Assembly: GCF_051020975.1 (NCBI RefSeq)
Contig: NW_027478166.1
Coordinates: forward strand, 5,953,501-6,017,500
Reading direction: 5' to 3'
DNA length: 64,000 bases
Source: Osmia lignaria lignaria
Taxonomy: Eukaryota; Arthropoda; Insecta; Hymenoptera; Megachilidae
Position 1 is the first letter of the stretch, and each line of letters starts with the position of its first letter. Below the pieces are notes generated by a model that was not told the DNA's origin, ran no database searches, and saw nothing but the letters and a program-made list of their open reading frames with translations. Below, piece by piece: positions 1 through 14,200 of the stretch. The position numbers and the translations under genes were made by a program.

Positions 1-306
1 TTCGAGATATATCGAGATATTTAAAAGTTCCGAAGCCGCACCAACATAATAGGGATACAGAAACACCGTGGCCCCTTTCTTTGAGATAACTCTGCACTAA
101 TGCGAGCCGCAAATGCCACTTCCAGCTTAGCTGTGCAGAAGAAGAACAACAAGAAGAAGAAATATCTCGAAATATGTCCGTCAGGCCCCTTCCCTTGAGA
201 TAAATCTGCTAATATCTCGGAAACGAAGCGAGCTATGGCAAAATGTTAAGAGACCTTTTTTGTAGAGAATTAAGTTTCCTACTTTTTATGTTCTATGATA
301 TTTTTT
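1..306 (+). repeat. Partial satellite monomer at left edge
   Basis: The window opens at monomer position 17 and runs to the next GATCAG at 307. The front is type B (TATCGAGAT). It carries the variant AATAGGGATAC near position 66 and GAGCCGC near position 122. The AGGGATAC variant is otherwise seen only beyond about 54.4 kb, so this edge unit resembles units at the far end of the window more than its neighbours. Confidence 0.95.
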
Positions 307-1594
307 GATCAGATTCGTAGTTCTCGAAATATATCAAGATATTTAAAAGTTCCGAAGCCGCACCAACATAATAGAGATACAGAAACACCGTGGCCCCTTT
401 CTTTGAGATAACTCTGCACTATTGCGAGCTGCAAATGCCACTTCCAGCTTAGCTGTGCAGAAGAAGAACAACAAGAAGAAGAAATATCTCGAAATATGTC
501 CGTCAGGCCCCTTCCCTTGAGATAAATCTGCAAATATCTCGGAAACGAAGCGAGCTATGGCAAAATGTTAAGAGACCTTTTTTGTAGAGAATTAAGTTTC
601 CTACTTTTTATCTTCTACGATATTTCTTGATCAGATGCGTAGTTCTCGAGATATATCAAGATATTTAAAAGTTCCGAAGCCGCACCAACATAATAGAGAT
701 ACAGAAACACCGTGGCCCCTCTCTTTGAGATAACTCTGCACTATTGCGAGCTGGAAATGCTACTTCCAGTTTAGCTGTGCAGAAGAAGAACAACAAGAAG
801 AAGAAATATCTCGAAATATGTCCGTTAGGCCCCTTCCCTTGAGATAAATCTGCAAATATCTCGGAAACGAAGCGAGCTATGGCAAAATGTTAAGAGACCT
901 TTTTTGTAGAGAATTAAGTTTCCTACTTTTTATGTTCTATGATATTTTTTGATCAGAAGCGTAGTTTTCGAGATATATCGAGATATTTAAAAGTTCCGAA
1001 GCCGCACCAACATAATAGAGATACAGAAACACCGTGGCCCCTTTCTTTGAGATAACTCTGCACTACTGCGAGCTGGAAATGCCACTTCCAGTTTAGCTGT
1101 GCAGAAGAAGAACAACAAGAAGAAGAAATATCTCGAAATATGTCCATCAGGACCCTTCCCTTGAGATAAATCTGCAAATATCTCGGAAACGAAGCGAGCT
1201 ATGGCAAAATGTTAAGGGACCTTTTTTGTAGAGAATAATGTTTCCTACAATTTACGTTCTACGATATTTTTTGATCAGAAGCGTAGTTTTCGAGATATAT
1301 CGAAATATTTTAAAGTTCCGAAGCCGCACCAACATAATAGAGATACAGAAACACCGTGGCCACTTTCTTTGAGATAACTCTGCACTATTGCGACCTGCAA
1401 ATGCCACTTCCAGCTCAGCTGTGCAGAAGAAGAACAACAAGAAGAAGAAATATCTCGAAATATGTCCGTCAGGCCCCTTCCCTTGAGATAAATCTGCAAA
1501 TATCTCGGAAACGAAGCGAGCTATGGCGAAATGTTAAGAGACCTTTTTTGTAGAGAATTAAGTTTCCTACTTTTTATGTAGTATGATATTTTTT
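307..1594 (+). repeat. Four mixed satellite monomers
   Basis: Units start at 307, 629, 951 and 1273. The unit at 951 (GTCCATCAGGACCC near position 192) followed by the unit at 1273 (GCGACCTGC near position 118) forms a dimer that recurs at 2561-3204, 4815-5458 and 15440-16083. The link between the two is the tail GAGAATAATG followed by TTTACG, which is uncommon elsewhere in the window. Confidence 0.9.
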
Positions 1595-4500
1595 GATCAG
1601 ATGCGTAGTTCTCGAAATATATCAAGATATTTAAAAGTTCCGAAGCCGCACCAACATAATAGAGATACAGAAACACCGTGGCCCCTTTCTTTGAGATAAC
1701 TCTGCACTATTGCGCGCTGCAAATGCCACTTCCAGCTTAGCTGTGCAGAAGAAGAACAACAACAAGAAGAAATATCTCGAAATATGTCCGTCAGGCCCCT
1801 TCCCTTGAGATAAATATGCAAATATCTCGGAAACGAAGCGAGCTATGGCAAAATGTTAAGAGACCTTTTTTGTAGAGAATTAAGTTTCCTACTTTTTATG
1901 TTCTATGATATTTTTTGATCAGATCCGTAGTTCTCGAGATATATCAAGATATTTAAAAGTTCCGAAGCCGCACCAACATAATAGAGATACAGAAACACCG
2001 TGGCCCCTTTCTTTGAGATAACTCTGCACTATTGCGAGCTGCAAATGCCACTTCCAGCTTAGCTGTGCAGAGGAAGAACAACAAGAAGAAGAAATATCTC
2101 GAAATATGTCCGTCAGGCCAGTTCCTTTGAGCTGAATCTGCAAATATCTCGGAAACGAAGCGAGCTATGGGAAAATGTTAAGAGACGTTTTTTGTAGAGA
2201 ATTATGTTTCCTACAATTCATGTTCTATGATATTTTTTGATCAGAAGCGTAGTTTTCGAGATATATCGAGATATTTAAAAGTTCCGAAGACGCACCAACA
2301 TAATAGAGATACAGAAACACCATGGCCCCTTTCTTTGAGATAACTCTGCACTATTGCGCGCTGCAAATGCCACTTCCAGCTTAGCTGTGCAGAAGAAGAA
2401 CAACAAGAAGAAGAAATATCTCGCAATATGTCCGTCAGGCCCCTTCCCTTGAGATAAATCTGCAAATATCTCGGAAACGAAGCGAGCTATGGCAAAATCT
2501 TAAGAGACCTTTTTTGTAGAGAATTAAGTTTCCTACTTTTTATGTTCTATGATATTTTTCGATCAGAGGCGTAGTTCTCGAGATATATCAAGATATTTAA
2601 AAGTTCCGAAGCCGCACCAACATAATAGAGATACAGAAACACCGTGGCCCCTTTCTTTGAGATAACTCTGCACGATTGCGAGCTGGAAATGCCACTTCCA
2701 GTTTAGCTGTGCAGAAGAAGAACAACAAGAAGAAGAAATATCTCGAAATATGTCCATCAGGACCCTTCCCTTGAGATAAATCTGCAAATATCTCGGAAAC
2801 GAAGCGAGCTATGGCAAAATGTTAAGGGACCTTTTTTGTAGAGAATAATGTTTCCTACAATTTACGTTCTATGATATTTTTTGATCAGAAGCGTAGTTTT
2901 CGAGATATATCGAGATATTTAAAAGTTCCGAAGCCGCACCAACATAATAGAGATACAGAAACACCGTGGCCCCTTTCTTTGAGTTAATTCTGCACTATTG
3001 CGACCTGCAAATGCCACTTCCAGTTTAGCTGTGCAGAAGAAGAACAACAAGAAGAAGAAATATCTCGAAATATGTCCGTCAGGCCCCTTCCCTTGAGATA
3101 AATCTGCAAATATCTCGGAAACGAAGCGAGCTATGGCAAAATGTTAAGAGACCTTTTTTGTAGAGAATTAAGTTTGCTACTTTTTATGTTCTATGATACT
3201 TTTTGATCAGATGCGTAGTTCTCGAGATATATCAAGATATTTAAAAGTTCCGAAGCCGCACCAACATAATAGAGATACAGAAACACCGTGGCCCCTTTCT
3301 TTGAGATAACTCTGCACTATTGCGAGCTGGAAATGCCACTTCCAGCTTAGCTGTGCAGAGGAAGAACAACAAGAAGAAGAAATATCTCGAAATATGTCCG
3401 TCAGGCCAGTTCCTTTGAGCTGAATCTGCAAATATCTCGGAAACGAAGCGAGCTATGGCAAAATGTTAAGAGACGTTTTTTGTAGAGAATTATGTTTCCT
3501 ACAATTTATGTTCTATGATATTTTTTGATCAGAAGCGTAGTTTTCGAGATATATCGAGATATTTAAAAGTTCCGAAGACGCACCAACATAATAGAGATAC
3601 AGAAACACCATGGCCCCTTTCTTTGAGATAACTCTGCACTATTGCGCGCTGCAAATGCCACTTCCAGCTCAGCTGTGCAGAAGAAGAACAACAAGAAGAA
3701 GAAATATCTCGAAATATGTCCGTCAGGCCCCTTCCCTTGAGATAAATCTGCAAATATCTCGGAAACGAAGCGAGCTATGGCGAAATGTTAAGAGACCTTT
3801 TTTGTAGAGAATTAAGTTTCCTACTTTTTACGTAGTATGATATTTTTTGATCAGATGCGTAGTTCTCGAGATATATCAAGATATTTAAAAGTTCCGAAGC
3901 CGCACCAACATAATAGAGATACAGAAACACCGTGGCCCCTTTCTTTGAGATAACTCTGCACTATTGCGCGCTGCAAATGCCACTTCCAGCTTAGCTGTGC
4001 AGAAGAAGAACAACAACAAGAAGAAATATCTCGAAATATGTCCGTCAGGCCCCTTCCCTTGAGATAAATATGCAAATATCTCGGAAACGAAGCGAGCTAT
4101 GGCAAAATGTTAAGAGACCTTTTTTGTAGAGAATTAAGTTTCCTACTTTTTATGTTCTATGATATTTTTTGATCAGATCCGTAGTTCTCGAGATATATCA
4201 AGATATTTAAAAGTTCCGAAGCCGCACCAACATAATAGAGATACAGAAACACCGTGGCCCCTTTCTTTGAGATAACTCTGCACTATGGCGAGCTGCAAAT
4301 GCCACTTCCAGCTTAGCTGTGCAGAGGAAGAACAACAAGAAGAAGAAATATCTCGAAATATGTCCGTCAGGCCAGTTCCTTTGAGCTGAATCTGCAAATA
4401 TCTCGGAAACGAAGCGAGCTATGGCAAAATGTTAAGAGACGTTTTTTGTAGAGAATTATGTTTCCTACAATTTATGTTCTATGATATTTTTTGATCAGAA

Positions 4501-5458
4501 GCGTAGTTTTCGAGATATATCGAGATATTTAAAAGTTCCGAAGACGCACCAACATAATAGAGATACAGAAACACCATGGCCCCTTTCTTTGAGATAACTC
4601 TGCACTATTGCGCGCTGCAAATGCCACTTCCAGCTTAGCTGTGCAGAAGAAGAACAACAAGAAGAAGAAATATCTCGAAATATGTCCGTCAGGCCCCTTC
4701 CCTTGAGATAAATCTGCAAATATCTCCGAAACGAAGCGAGCTATGGCAAAATCTTAAGAGACCTTTTTTGTAGAGAATTAAGTTTCCTACTTTTTATGTT
4801 CTATGATATTTTTCGATCAGAGGCGTAGTTCTCGAGATATATCAAGATATTTAAAAGTTCCGAAGCCGCACCAACATAATAGAGATACAGAAACACCGTG
4901 GCCCCTTTCTTTGAGATAACTCTGCACGATTGCGAGCTGGAAATGCCACTTCCAGTTTAGCTGTGCAGAAGAAGAACAACAAGAAGAAGAAATATCTCGA
5001 AATATGTCCATCAGGACCCTTCCCTTGAGATAAATCTGCAAATATCTCGGAAACGAAGCGAGCTATGGCAAAATGTTAAGGGACCTTTTTTGTAGAGAAT
5101 AATGTTTCCTACAATTTACGTTCTATGATATTTTTTGATCAGAAGCGTAGTTTTCGAGATATATCGAGATATTTAAAAGTTCCGAAGCCGCACCAACATA
5201 ATAGAGATACAGAAACACCGTGGCCCCTTTCTTTGAGTTAATTCTGCACTATTGCGACCTGCAAATGCCACTTCCAGCTCAGCTGTGCAGAAGAAGAACA
5301 ACAAGAAGAAGAAATATCTCGAAATATGTCCGTCAGGCACCTTCCCTTGAGATAAATCTGCAAATATCTCGGAAACGAAGCGAGCTATGGCAAAATGTTA
5401 AGAGACCTTTTTTGTAGAGAATTAAGTTTCCTACTTTTTACGTTCTATGATATTTTTT
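1595..5458 (+). repeat. HOR with 7-monomer spacing (2254 bp)
   Basis: The five-monomer block 1595-3204 recurs at 3849-5458, a shift of 2254 bp. In order: a unit with CAACAACAAG in the purine tract, a GAGCTGAATC-tail unit, a unit with CGAAGACGCACC, a GTCCATCAGGACCC unit, and a unit with GAGTTAATTCTG. Private changes are few (for example TCGCAATATG at about 2424 and CTCCGAAACG at about 4725). The intervening units 3205-3848 are another copy of the second and third members, so a 3-monomer period is nested inside. Confidence 0.85.
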
Positions 5459-5780
5459 GATCAGATGCGTAGTTCTCGAGATATATCAAGATATTTAAAA
5501 GTTCCGAAGCCGCACCAACATAATAGAGATACAGAAACACCGTGGCCCCTCTCTTTGAGATAACTCTGCACTATTGCGAGCTGGAAATGCCACTTCCAGC
5601 TTAGCTGTGCAGAAGAAGAACAACAAGAAGAAGAAATATCTCGAAATATGTCCGTCAGGCCCATTCCCTTGAGATATATCTGCAAATATCTCGGAAACGA
5701 AGCGAGCTATGGCAAAATCTTAAGAGACCTTTTTTGTCGAGAATTATGTTTCCTACAATTTATGTTCTATGATATTTTTT

Positions 5781-7068
5781 GATCAGAAGCGTAGTTTTCG
5801 AGATATATCGAGATATTTAAAAGTTCCGAAGCCTCACCAACATAATAGTGATACAGAAACACCGTGGCCCCTTTCTTTGAGATAACTCTGCACTATTGCG
5901 AGCTGGAAATGCCACTTCCAGTTTAGCTGTGCAGAAGAAGAACAACAAGAAGAAGAAATATCTCGAAATATGTCCGTTAGTCCCCTTCCCTTGAGATAAA
6001 TCTGCAAATATCTCGGAAACGAAGCGAGCTATGGCAAAATGTTAAGAGACCTTTTTTGTAGAGAATTAAGTTTCCTACTTTTTATGTTCTATGATATTTT
6101 TTGATCAGATGCGTAGTTCTCGAGATATATCAAGATATTTAAAAGTTCCGAAGCCGCACCAACATAATAGAGATACAGAAACACCGTGGCCCCTTTCTTT
6201 GAGATAACTCTGCACTATTGCGCGCTGCAAATGCCACTTCCAGCTTAGCTGTGCAGAAGAAGAACGACAAGAAGAAGAAATATCTCGAAATATGTCCGTC
6301 AGGCTCCTTCCCTTGAGATATATCTGCAAATATCTCGGAAACGAAGCGAGCTATGGCAAAATGTTAAGGGACCTTTTTTGTAGAGAATAATGTTTCCTAC
6401 AATTTACGTTCTATGATATTTTTTGATCAGAAGCGTAGTTTTCGAGATATATCGAGATATTTAAAAGTTCCGAAGCCTCACCAACATAATAGTGATACAG
6501 AAACACCGTGGCCCCTTTCTTTGAGATAACTCTGCACTATTGCGAGCTGGAAATGCCACTTCCAGTTTAGCTGTGCAGAAGAAGAACAACAAGAAGAAGA
6601 AATATCTCGAAATATGTCCGTTAGTCCCCTTCCCTTGAGATAAATCTGCAAATATCTCGGAAACGAAGCGAGCTATGGCAAAATGTTAAGAGACCTTTTT
6701 TGTAGAGAATTAAGTTTCCTACTTTTTATGTTCTATGATATTTTTTGATCAGATGCGTAGTTCTCGAGATATATCAAGATATTTAAAAGTTCCGAAGCCG
6801 CACCAACATAATAGAGATACAGAAACACCGTGGCCCCTTTCTTTGAGATAACTCTGCACTATTGCGCGCTGCAAATGCCACTTCCAGCTTAGCTGTGCAG
6901 AAGAAGAACGACAAGAAGAAGAAATATCTCGAAATATGTCCGTCAGGCTCCTTCCCTTGAGATATATCTGCAAATATCTCGGAAAGGAAGCGAGCTATGG
7001 CAAAATGTTAAGAGACCTTTTTTGTAGAGAATTATGTTTTCTACAATTTATGTTCTATGATATTTTTT
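5781..7068 (+). repeat. Dimeric HOR, 644 bp, two copies
   Basis: Units at 5781 and 6425 share GCCTCACCAAC, TAGTGATAC and GTTAGTCCCC. Units at 6103 and 6747 share GAACGACAAG in the purine tract and GGCTCCTTCC. The two 644-bp copies match except near the far end of the second, where AAAGGAAGCG and a different tail appear. Confidence 0.88.
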
Positions 7069-8211
7069 GATCGGATGCGTAGTTCTCGAGATATATCAAG
7101 ATATTTAAAAGTTCCGAAGCCGCACCAACATAATAGAGATACAGAAACACCGTGGCCCCTTTCTTTGAGATAACTCTGCACTATTGCGACCTGCAAATGC
7201 CACTTCCAGCTTAGCTGTGCAGAAGAGGAACAACAAGAAGAAGAAATATCTCGGAATATGTCCGTCAGGCCCCTTCCCTTGAGCTAAATCTGCAAATATC
7301 TCGGAAACGATGGCAGCTATGGGAAAATGTTAAGAGACCTTTTTTGTAGAGAATTAAGTTTCCTACTTTTTATGTTCTATGATATTTTTCGATCAGAGGC
7401 GTAGTTCTCGAGATATATCAAGATATTTAAAAGTTCCGAAGCCGCACCAACATAATAGAGATACAGAAACACCGTGGCCCCTTTCTTTGAGATAACTCTG
7501 CACGATTGCGAGCTGGAAATGCCACTTCCAGTTTAGCTGTGCAGAAGAAGAACAACAAGAAGAAGAAATATCTCGAAATATGTCCATCAGGACCCTTCCC
7601 TTGAGATAAATCTGCAAATATCTCGGAAACGAAGCGAGCTATGGCAAAATGTTAAGAGACCTTTTTTGTAGAGAATTATGTTTCCTACAATTTATGTTCT
7701 ATGATATTTTTTGATCAGAAGCGTAGTTTTGGAGATATATCGAGATATTTAAAAGTTCCGAAGCCGCACCAACATAATAGAGATACAGAAACAGCGTGGC
7801 CCCTTTCTTTGGGATAACTCTGCACTATTGCGAGCTGGAAATGCCACTTCCAGTTTAGCTGTGCAGAAGAAGAACAACAAGAAGAAGAAATATCTCGAAG
7901 TATGTCCGTCAGGACCCCTCCCTTGAGATACATCTGCAAATATCTCGGAAACGAAGCGAGCTATTGCAAAACGTTAAGAGACCTTTTTTGTAAAGAATTA
8001 GGTTTCCTACTTTTTATGTTCTATGATATTTTTTGATCAGATGCGTAGTTCTCGAGATATATCAAGATATTTAAAAGCTCCGAAGCTGCACCAACATAAT
8101 AGAGGTACAGAAACACCGTGGCCCCTTTCTTTGAGATAACTCTGCACTATTGCGAGCTGCAAATGCCACTTCCAGCTTAGCTGTGCAGAAGAAGAACAAC
8201 AAGAATAAGAA

Positions 8212-8225
8212 ATATTTCGAAATAT
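8212..8225. repeat. Perfect 14-bp palindrome ATATTTCGAAATAT
   Basis: In most monomers this site reads ATATCTCGAAATAT, with one mispaired position on each side. A C-to-T change makes it a perfect palindrome with a central TTCGAA. The same variant, linked to AAGAATAAGA just upstream, occurs in units starting at 8035, 17694, 19304, 20270, 21236, 25422, 27675, 29606, 31536 and 32822. Confidence 0.85.
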
Positions 8226-9122
8226 GTCCGTCAGGCCCCTTCCCTTGAGATGAATCTGCAAATATCTCGGAAACGAAGCGAGCTACGGCAAAATGTTAAG
8301 AGACCTTTTTTGTAGAGAATTAAGTTTTCTACTTTTTATGTTCCATGATATTTTTTGATCAGATGCGTAGTTCTCGAGATATATCAAGATATTTAAAAGT
8401 TCTGAAGCTGCACCAACATAATAGAGATACAGAAACACCGTGGCCCCTTTCTTTGAGATAACTCTGCACTAGTGCGAGCCGCAAATGCCACTTCCAGCTG
8501 AGCTGTGCAGAAGAAGAACAACAAGAAGAAGAAATATCTCGAAATATGTCCGTCTGGCCCCTTCCCTTGAGATAAATCTGCAAATATCTCGGAAACGAAG
8601 CGAGCTATGGCAAAATGTTAAGAGACGTTTTTTGTAGAGAATTAAGTTTCCTACTTTTTATGTTCTATGATATTTTTCGATCAGAGGCGTAGTTCTCGAG
8701 ATATATCAAGATATTTAAAAGTTCCGAAGCCGCACCAACATAATAGAGATACAGAAACACCGTGGCCCCTTTCTTTGAGATAACTCTGCACGATTGCGAG
8801 CAGGAAATGCCACTTCCAGTTTAGCTGTGCAGAAGAAGAACAACAAGAAGAAGAAATATCTCGAAATATGTCCGTCAGGCCCCATCCCTTGAGATAAATC
8901 TGCAAATATGTCGGAAACGAAGAGAGCTATGGCAAAATGTTAAGCGACCTTTTTTGTAGAGAATTAAGTTTCCTACTTTTTATGTTCTATGATATTTTTT
9001 GATCAGATGCGTAGTTCTCGAGATATATCAAGATATTTAAAAGTTCCGAAGCCGCACCAACATAATAGAGATACAGAAACACCGTGGCCCCTTTCTTTGA
9101 GATAACTCTGCACTATTGCGAG

Positions 9123-9141
9123 CTGGAAATGCCACTTCCAG
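9123..9141. repeat. Potential hairpin CTGGAA-7-TTCCAG
   Basis: The subtype with GCTGGAAATGCCACTTCCAG has a perfect 6-bp inverted repeat around a 7-base loop. The common form GCTGCAAATG breaks one pair. Units with the perfect stem also carry TTTAGC after it, e.g. at 951, 2561, 4815, 7391, 9001, 13830, 26387 and 39671. Confidence 0.6.
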
Positions 9142-11253
9142 TTTAGCTGTGCAGAAGAAGAACAACAAGAAGAAGAAATATCTCGAAATATGTCCGTTAG
9201 GCCCCTTCCCTTCAGATAAATCTGCAAATATCTCGGAAACGAAGCGAGCTATGGCAAAATGTTAAGAGACCGTTTTTGTAGAGAATTAAGTTTCCTACTT
9301 TTTATGTTCTATGATATTTTTTGATCAGATGCGTAGTTCTCGAGATATACCAAGATATTTAAAAGTTCCGAAGCCGCACCAACATAATAGAGATACAGAA
9401 ACACCGTGGCCCCTTTCTTTGAGATAACTCTGCACTATTGCGACCTGCAAATGCCACTTCCAGCTTAGCTGTGCAGAAGAGGAACAACAAGAAGAAGAAA
9501 TATCTCGGAATATGTCCGTCAGGCCCCTTCCCTTGAGCTAAATCTGCAAATATCTCGGAAACGATGCCAGCTATGGGAAAATGTTAAGAGACCTTTTTTG
9601 TACAGAATTATCTTTCCTACAATTTACGTTCTCCGATATTTTTTGATCAGAAGCGTAGTTTTCGAGATATATCGAGATATTTAAAAGTTCCGAAGCCGCA
9701 CCAACATAATAGAGATACAGAAACACCGTGGCCCTTTTCTTTGAGATAACTCTGCACTATTGCGACCTGCAAATGCCACTTCCAGCTTAGCTGTGCAGAA
9801 GAAGAACAACAAGAAGAAGAAATATCTCGAAATATGTCCGTCAGGCCCCTTCCCTTGAGATACATCGGCAAGTATCTCGGAAACGAAGCGAGCTATGGTA
9901 AAATGTTAACAGACCTTTTTTGTAGAGAATTAAGTTTTCTACTTTTTATGTTCCATGATATTTTTTGATCAGATGCGTAGTTCTCGAGATATATCAAGAT
10001 ATTTAAAAGTTCTGAAGCTGCACCAACATAATAGAGATACAGAAACACCGTGGCCCCTTTCTTTGAGATAACTCTGCACTAGTGCGAGCCGCAAATGCCA
10101 CTTCCAGCTTAGCTGTGCAGAAGAAGAACAACAAGAAGAAGAAATATCTGGAAATATGTCCGTTAGGCCCCTTCCCTTGAGATATATCTGCAAATATCTC
10201 GGAAACGAAGCGAGCTATGGCAAAATGTTAAGAGACCTTTTTTGTAGAGAATGATGTTTCCTACTTTTCATGTTCTATGATATTTTTTGATCAGATGCGT
10301 AGTTCTCGAGATATACCAAGATATTTAAAAGTTCCGAAGCCGCACCAACATAATAGAGATACAGAAACACCGTGGCCCCTTTCTTTGAGATAACTCTGCA
10401 CAATTGCGAGCTGCAAATGCCACTTCCAGCTTAGCTGTGCAGAAGAAGAACAACAAGAAGAAGAAATACCTCGAAATATGTCCGTCAGGCCCCTTCCCTT
10501 GAGATACATCGGCAAGTATCTCGGAAACGAAGCGAGCTATGGCAAAATGTTAAGAGACCTTTTTTGTAGAGAATTAAGTTTCCTACTTTTCATGTTCTAT
10601 GATATTTTTTGATCAGATGCGTAGTTCTCGAGATATATCAAGATATTTAAAAGTTCCGAAGCCGCACCAACATAATAGAGATACAGAAACACCGTGGCCC
10701 CTTTCTTTGAGATAACTCTGCACTATTGCGAGCTGCAAATGCCACTTCCAGCTTAGCTGTGCAGAACAAGAACAACAAGAAGAAGAAATATCTCGAAATA
10801 TGTCCGTCAGGCCCCTTCCCTTGAGATAAATCTGCAAATATCTCGGAAACTAAGAGAGCTATGGCAAAATGTTAAGAGACCTTTTTTGTAGAGAATTAAG
10901 TTTCCTACTTTTCATGTTCTATGATATTTTTTGATCAGATGCGTAGTTCTCGAGATATATCAAGATATTTAAAAGTTCCGAAGCCGCACCAACATAATAG
11001 AGATACAGAAACACCGTGGCCCCTTTCTTTGAGATAACTCTGCACTATTGCGAGCTGTAAATGCCACTTCCAGCTTAGCTGTGCAGAAGAAGAACAACAA
11101 GAAGAAGAAGTATCTCGAAATATGTCCGTCAGGCCCCTTCCCTTGAGATATATCTGCAAATATCTCGGAAACGAAGCGAGCTATGGCAAAATGTTAAGAG
11201 ACCTTTTTTGTAGAGAATTATGCTTCCTACAATTTATGTTGTATGATATTTTA

Positions 11254-14200
11254 GATCAGAAGCGTAGTCTTCGAGATATATCGAGATATTTAAAAGTTCC
11301 GAAGCCGCACCAACATAATAGAGATACAGAAACACCGTGGCCCCTTTCGTTGAGATAACTCTGCACTAGTGCGAGCCGCAAATGCCACTTCCAGCTTAGC
11401 TGTGCAGAAGAAGAACAACAAGAAGAAGAAATATCTCGAAATATGTCCGTCAGGCCCCTTCCCTTGAGATAAATCTGCAAATATCTCGGAAACGAAGCGA
11501 GCTATGGCAAAATGTGAAGAGACGTTTTTTGTCGAGAATTATGTTTCCTACAATTTATGTTCTATGATATTTTTTGATCAGAAGCGTAGTTTTCGCGATA
11601 TATCAAGATATTTAAAAGTTCCGAAGCCGCACCAACATAATAGAGATACAGAAACACCGTGGCCCCTTTCTTTGAGATAACTGTGCACTAGTGCGAGCCG
11701 CAAATGCCACTTCCAGCTCAGCTGTGCAGAAGAAGAACAACAAGAAGAAGAAATATCTCGAAATATGTCCGTCAGGCCCCTTCCCTTGAGATATATCTGC
11801 AAATATCTCGGAAACGAAGTGAGCTATGGCAAAATGTTAAGAGACCGTTTTTGTAGAGAATTAAGTTTCCTACTTTTTATGTTCTATGATATTTTTTGAT
11901 CAGACGCGTAGTTCTCGAGATATATCAAGATATTTAAAAGTTCCGAAGCCGCACCAACATAATAGAGATACAGAAACACCGTGGCCCCTTTCTTTGAGAT
12001 AACTCTGCACTATTGCGAGCTGTAAATGCCACTTCCAGCTTAGCTGTGCAGAAGAAGAACAACAAGAAGAAGAAATATCTCGAAATATGTCCGTCAGGCC
12101 CCTTCCCTTGAGATAAATATGCAAATATCTCGGAAACGAAGCGAGCTATGGCAAAATGTTAAGAGACCTTTTTTGTAGAGAATTAAGTTTCCTACTTTTT
12201 ATGTTCTATGATATTTTTTGATCAGATGCGTTGTTCTCGAGATATATCAAGATATTTAAAAGTTCCGAAGCCGCACCAACATAATAGAGATACAGAAACA
12301 CCGTGGCCCCTTTCTTTGAGATAACTCTGCACTATTGCGAGCTGCAAATGCCACTCCCAGCTTAGCTGTGCAGAAGAAGAACAACAAGAAGAAGAAATAT
12401 CTCGAAATATGTCCGTCAGGCCCCTTCCCTTGAGATATATCTGCAAATATCTCGGAAACGAAGCGAGCTATGGCAAAATGTTAAGAGACCTTTTTTGTAG
12501 AGAATTAAGTTTCCTACTTTTTATGTTCTATGATATTTTTCGATCGGATGCGTAGTTCTCGAGATATATCAAGATATTTAAAAGTTCCGAAACCGCACCA
12601 ACATAATAGAGATACAGAAACACCGTGGCCCCTTTCTTTGAGATAACTCTGCACTATTGCGCGCTGCAAATGCCACTTCCAGCTTAGCTGTGCAGAAGAA
12701 GAACGACAAGAAGAAGAAATATCTCGAAATATGCCCGTCAGGCCCCTTCCATTGAGATAAATCTGCAAATATCTCGGAAACGAAGCGAGCTATGGCAAAA
12801 TGTTAAGAGACCTTTTTTGTAGAGAATTAAGTTTCCTACTTTTTATGTTCTATGATATTTTTTGATCAGATGCGTAGTTCTCGAGATATATCAAGATATT
12901 TAAAAGTTCCGAAGCCGCACCAACATAATAGAGATACAGAAACACCGTGGCCCCTTTCTTTGAGATAACTCTGCACTACTGCGAGCTGCAAATGCCACTT
13001 CCAGCTTAGCTGTGCAGAAGAACAACAACAAGAAGAAGAAATATCTCGAAATATGTCCGTCAGACCCCTTCCCTTGAGATAAATCTGCAAATATCTCGGA
13101 AACGCAGCGAGCTATGGCAAAATGTTAAGAGACCTTTTTTGTAGAGAATTAAGTTTCCTACTTTTTATGTTCGATGATATTTTTTGATCAGATGCGTTGT
13201 TCTCGAGATATATCAAGATATTTAAAAGTTCCGAAGCCGCACCAACATAATAGAGATACAGAAACACCGTGGCCCCTTTCTTTGAGATAACTCTGCACTA
13301 TTGCGAGCTGCAAATGCCACTTCCAGCTTAGCTGTGCAGAAGAAGAACAACAAGAAGAAGAAATATCTCGAAATATGTCTGTCAGGCCCCTTCCCTTGAG
13401 ATATATCTGCAAATATCTCGGAAACGAAACGAGCTATGGCAAAATGTTGAGAGACCTTTTTTGTAGAGAATTAAGTTTCCTACTTTTTATGTTCGATGAT
13501 ATTTTTTGATCAGAAGCGTAGTTTTCGAGATATATCGAGATATTTAAAAGTTCCGAAGACGCACCAACATAATAGAGATACAGAAACACCGTGGCCCCTT
13601 TCTTTGAGATAACTGTGCACTAGTGCGAGCCGCAAATGCCACTTCCAGCTCAGCTGTGCAGAAGAAGAACAACAAGAAGAAGAAATATCTCGAAATATGT
13701 CCGTCAGGCCCCTTCCCTTGAGATATATCTGCAAATATCTCGGAAACGAAGTGAGCTATGGCAAAATGTTAAGAGACCGATTTTGTAGAGGATTAAGTTT
13801 CCTACTTTTTATGTTCTATGATATTTTTTGATCAGACGCGTAGTTCTCGAGATATATCAAGATATTTAAAAGTTCCGAAGCCGCACCAACATAATAGAGA
13901 TACAGAAACACCGTGGCCCCTTTCTTTGAGATAACTCTGCACGATTGCGAGCTGGAAATGCCACTTCCAGTTTAGCTGTGCAGAAGAAGAACAACAAGAA
14001 GAAGAAATATCTCGAAATATGTCCATCAGGACCCTTCCCTTGAGATAAATCTGCAAATATCTCGGAAACGAAGCGAGCTATGGCAAAATGTTAAGAGACC
14101 TTTTTTGTAGAGAATAATGTTTCCTACAATTTACGTTCTATGATATTTTTTGATCAGAAGCGTAGTTTTCGAGATATATCGAGATATTTAAAAGTTCCGA

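Larger units (their letters stand above)
7069..11253 (+). repeat. Mixed satellite monomers with dispersed matches
   Basis: There is no regular HOR here, but there are paired units: 7069 and 9323 share CTCGGAATATG, GAGCTAAATC and an altered GATGG/CCAGC segment (2254 bp apart); 8357 and 9967 share TTCTGAAGCTGC (1610 bp apart); 9645 and 10289 share GATACATCGGCAAG (644 bp apart). The unit at 8035 carries the perfect palindrome described separately. The last unit is 321 bp because of a base lost at TATTTTAGATC near 11250. Confidence 0.85.

Noticed and set aside
3610..3807. Plus-strand 65-codon frames (here and at 1356, 5220, 15845, 22607, 51348)
   Set aside because: They exist only where the TAG in CAGCTTAGCTG is lost (mostly CAGCTCAGCTG; at 22607 TTATCTG). 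Most open with GTG, and they translate the arginine-rich reading of the purine tract in a shifted frame. No sign of coding.
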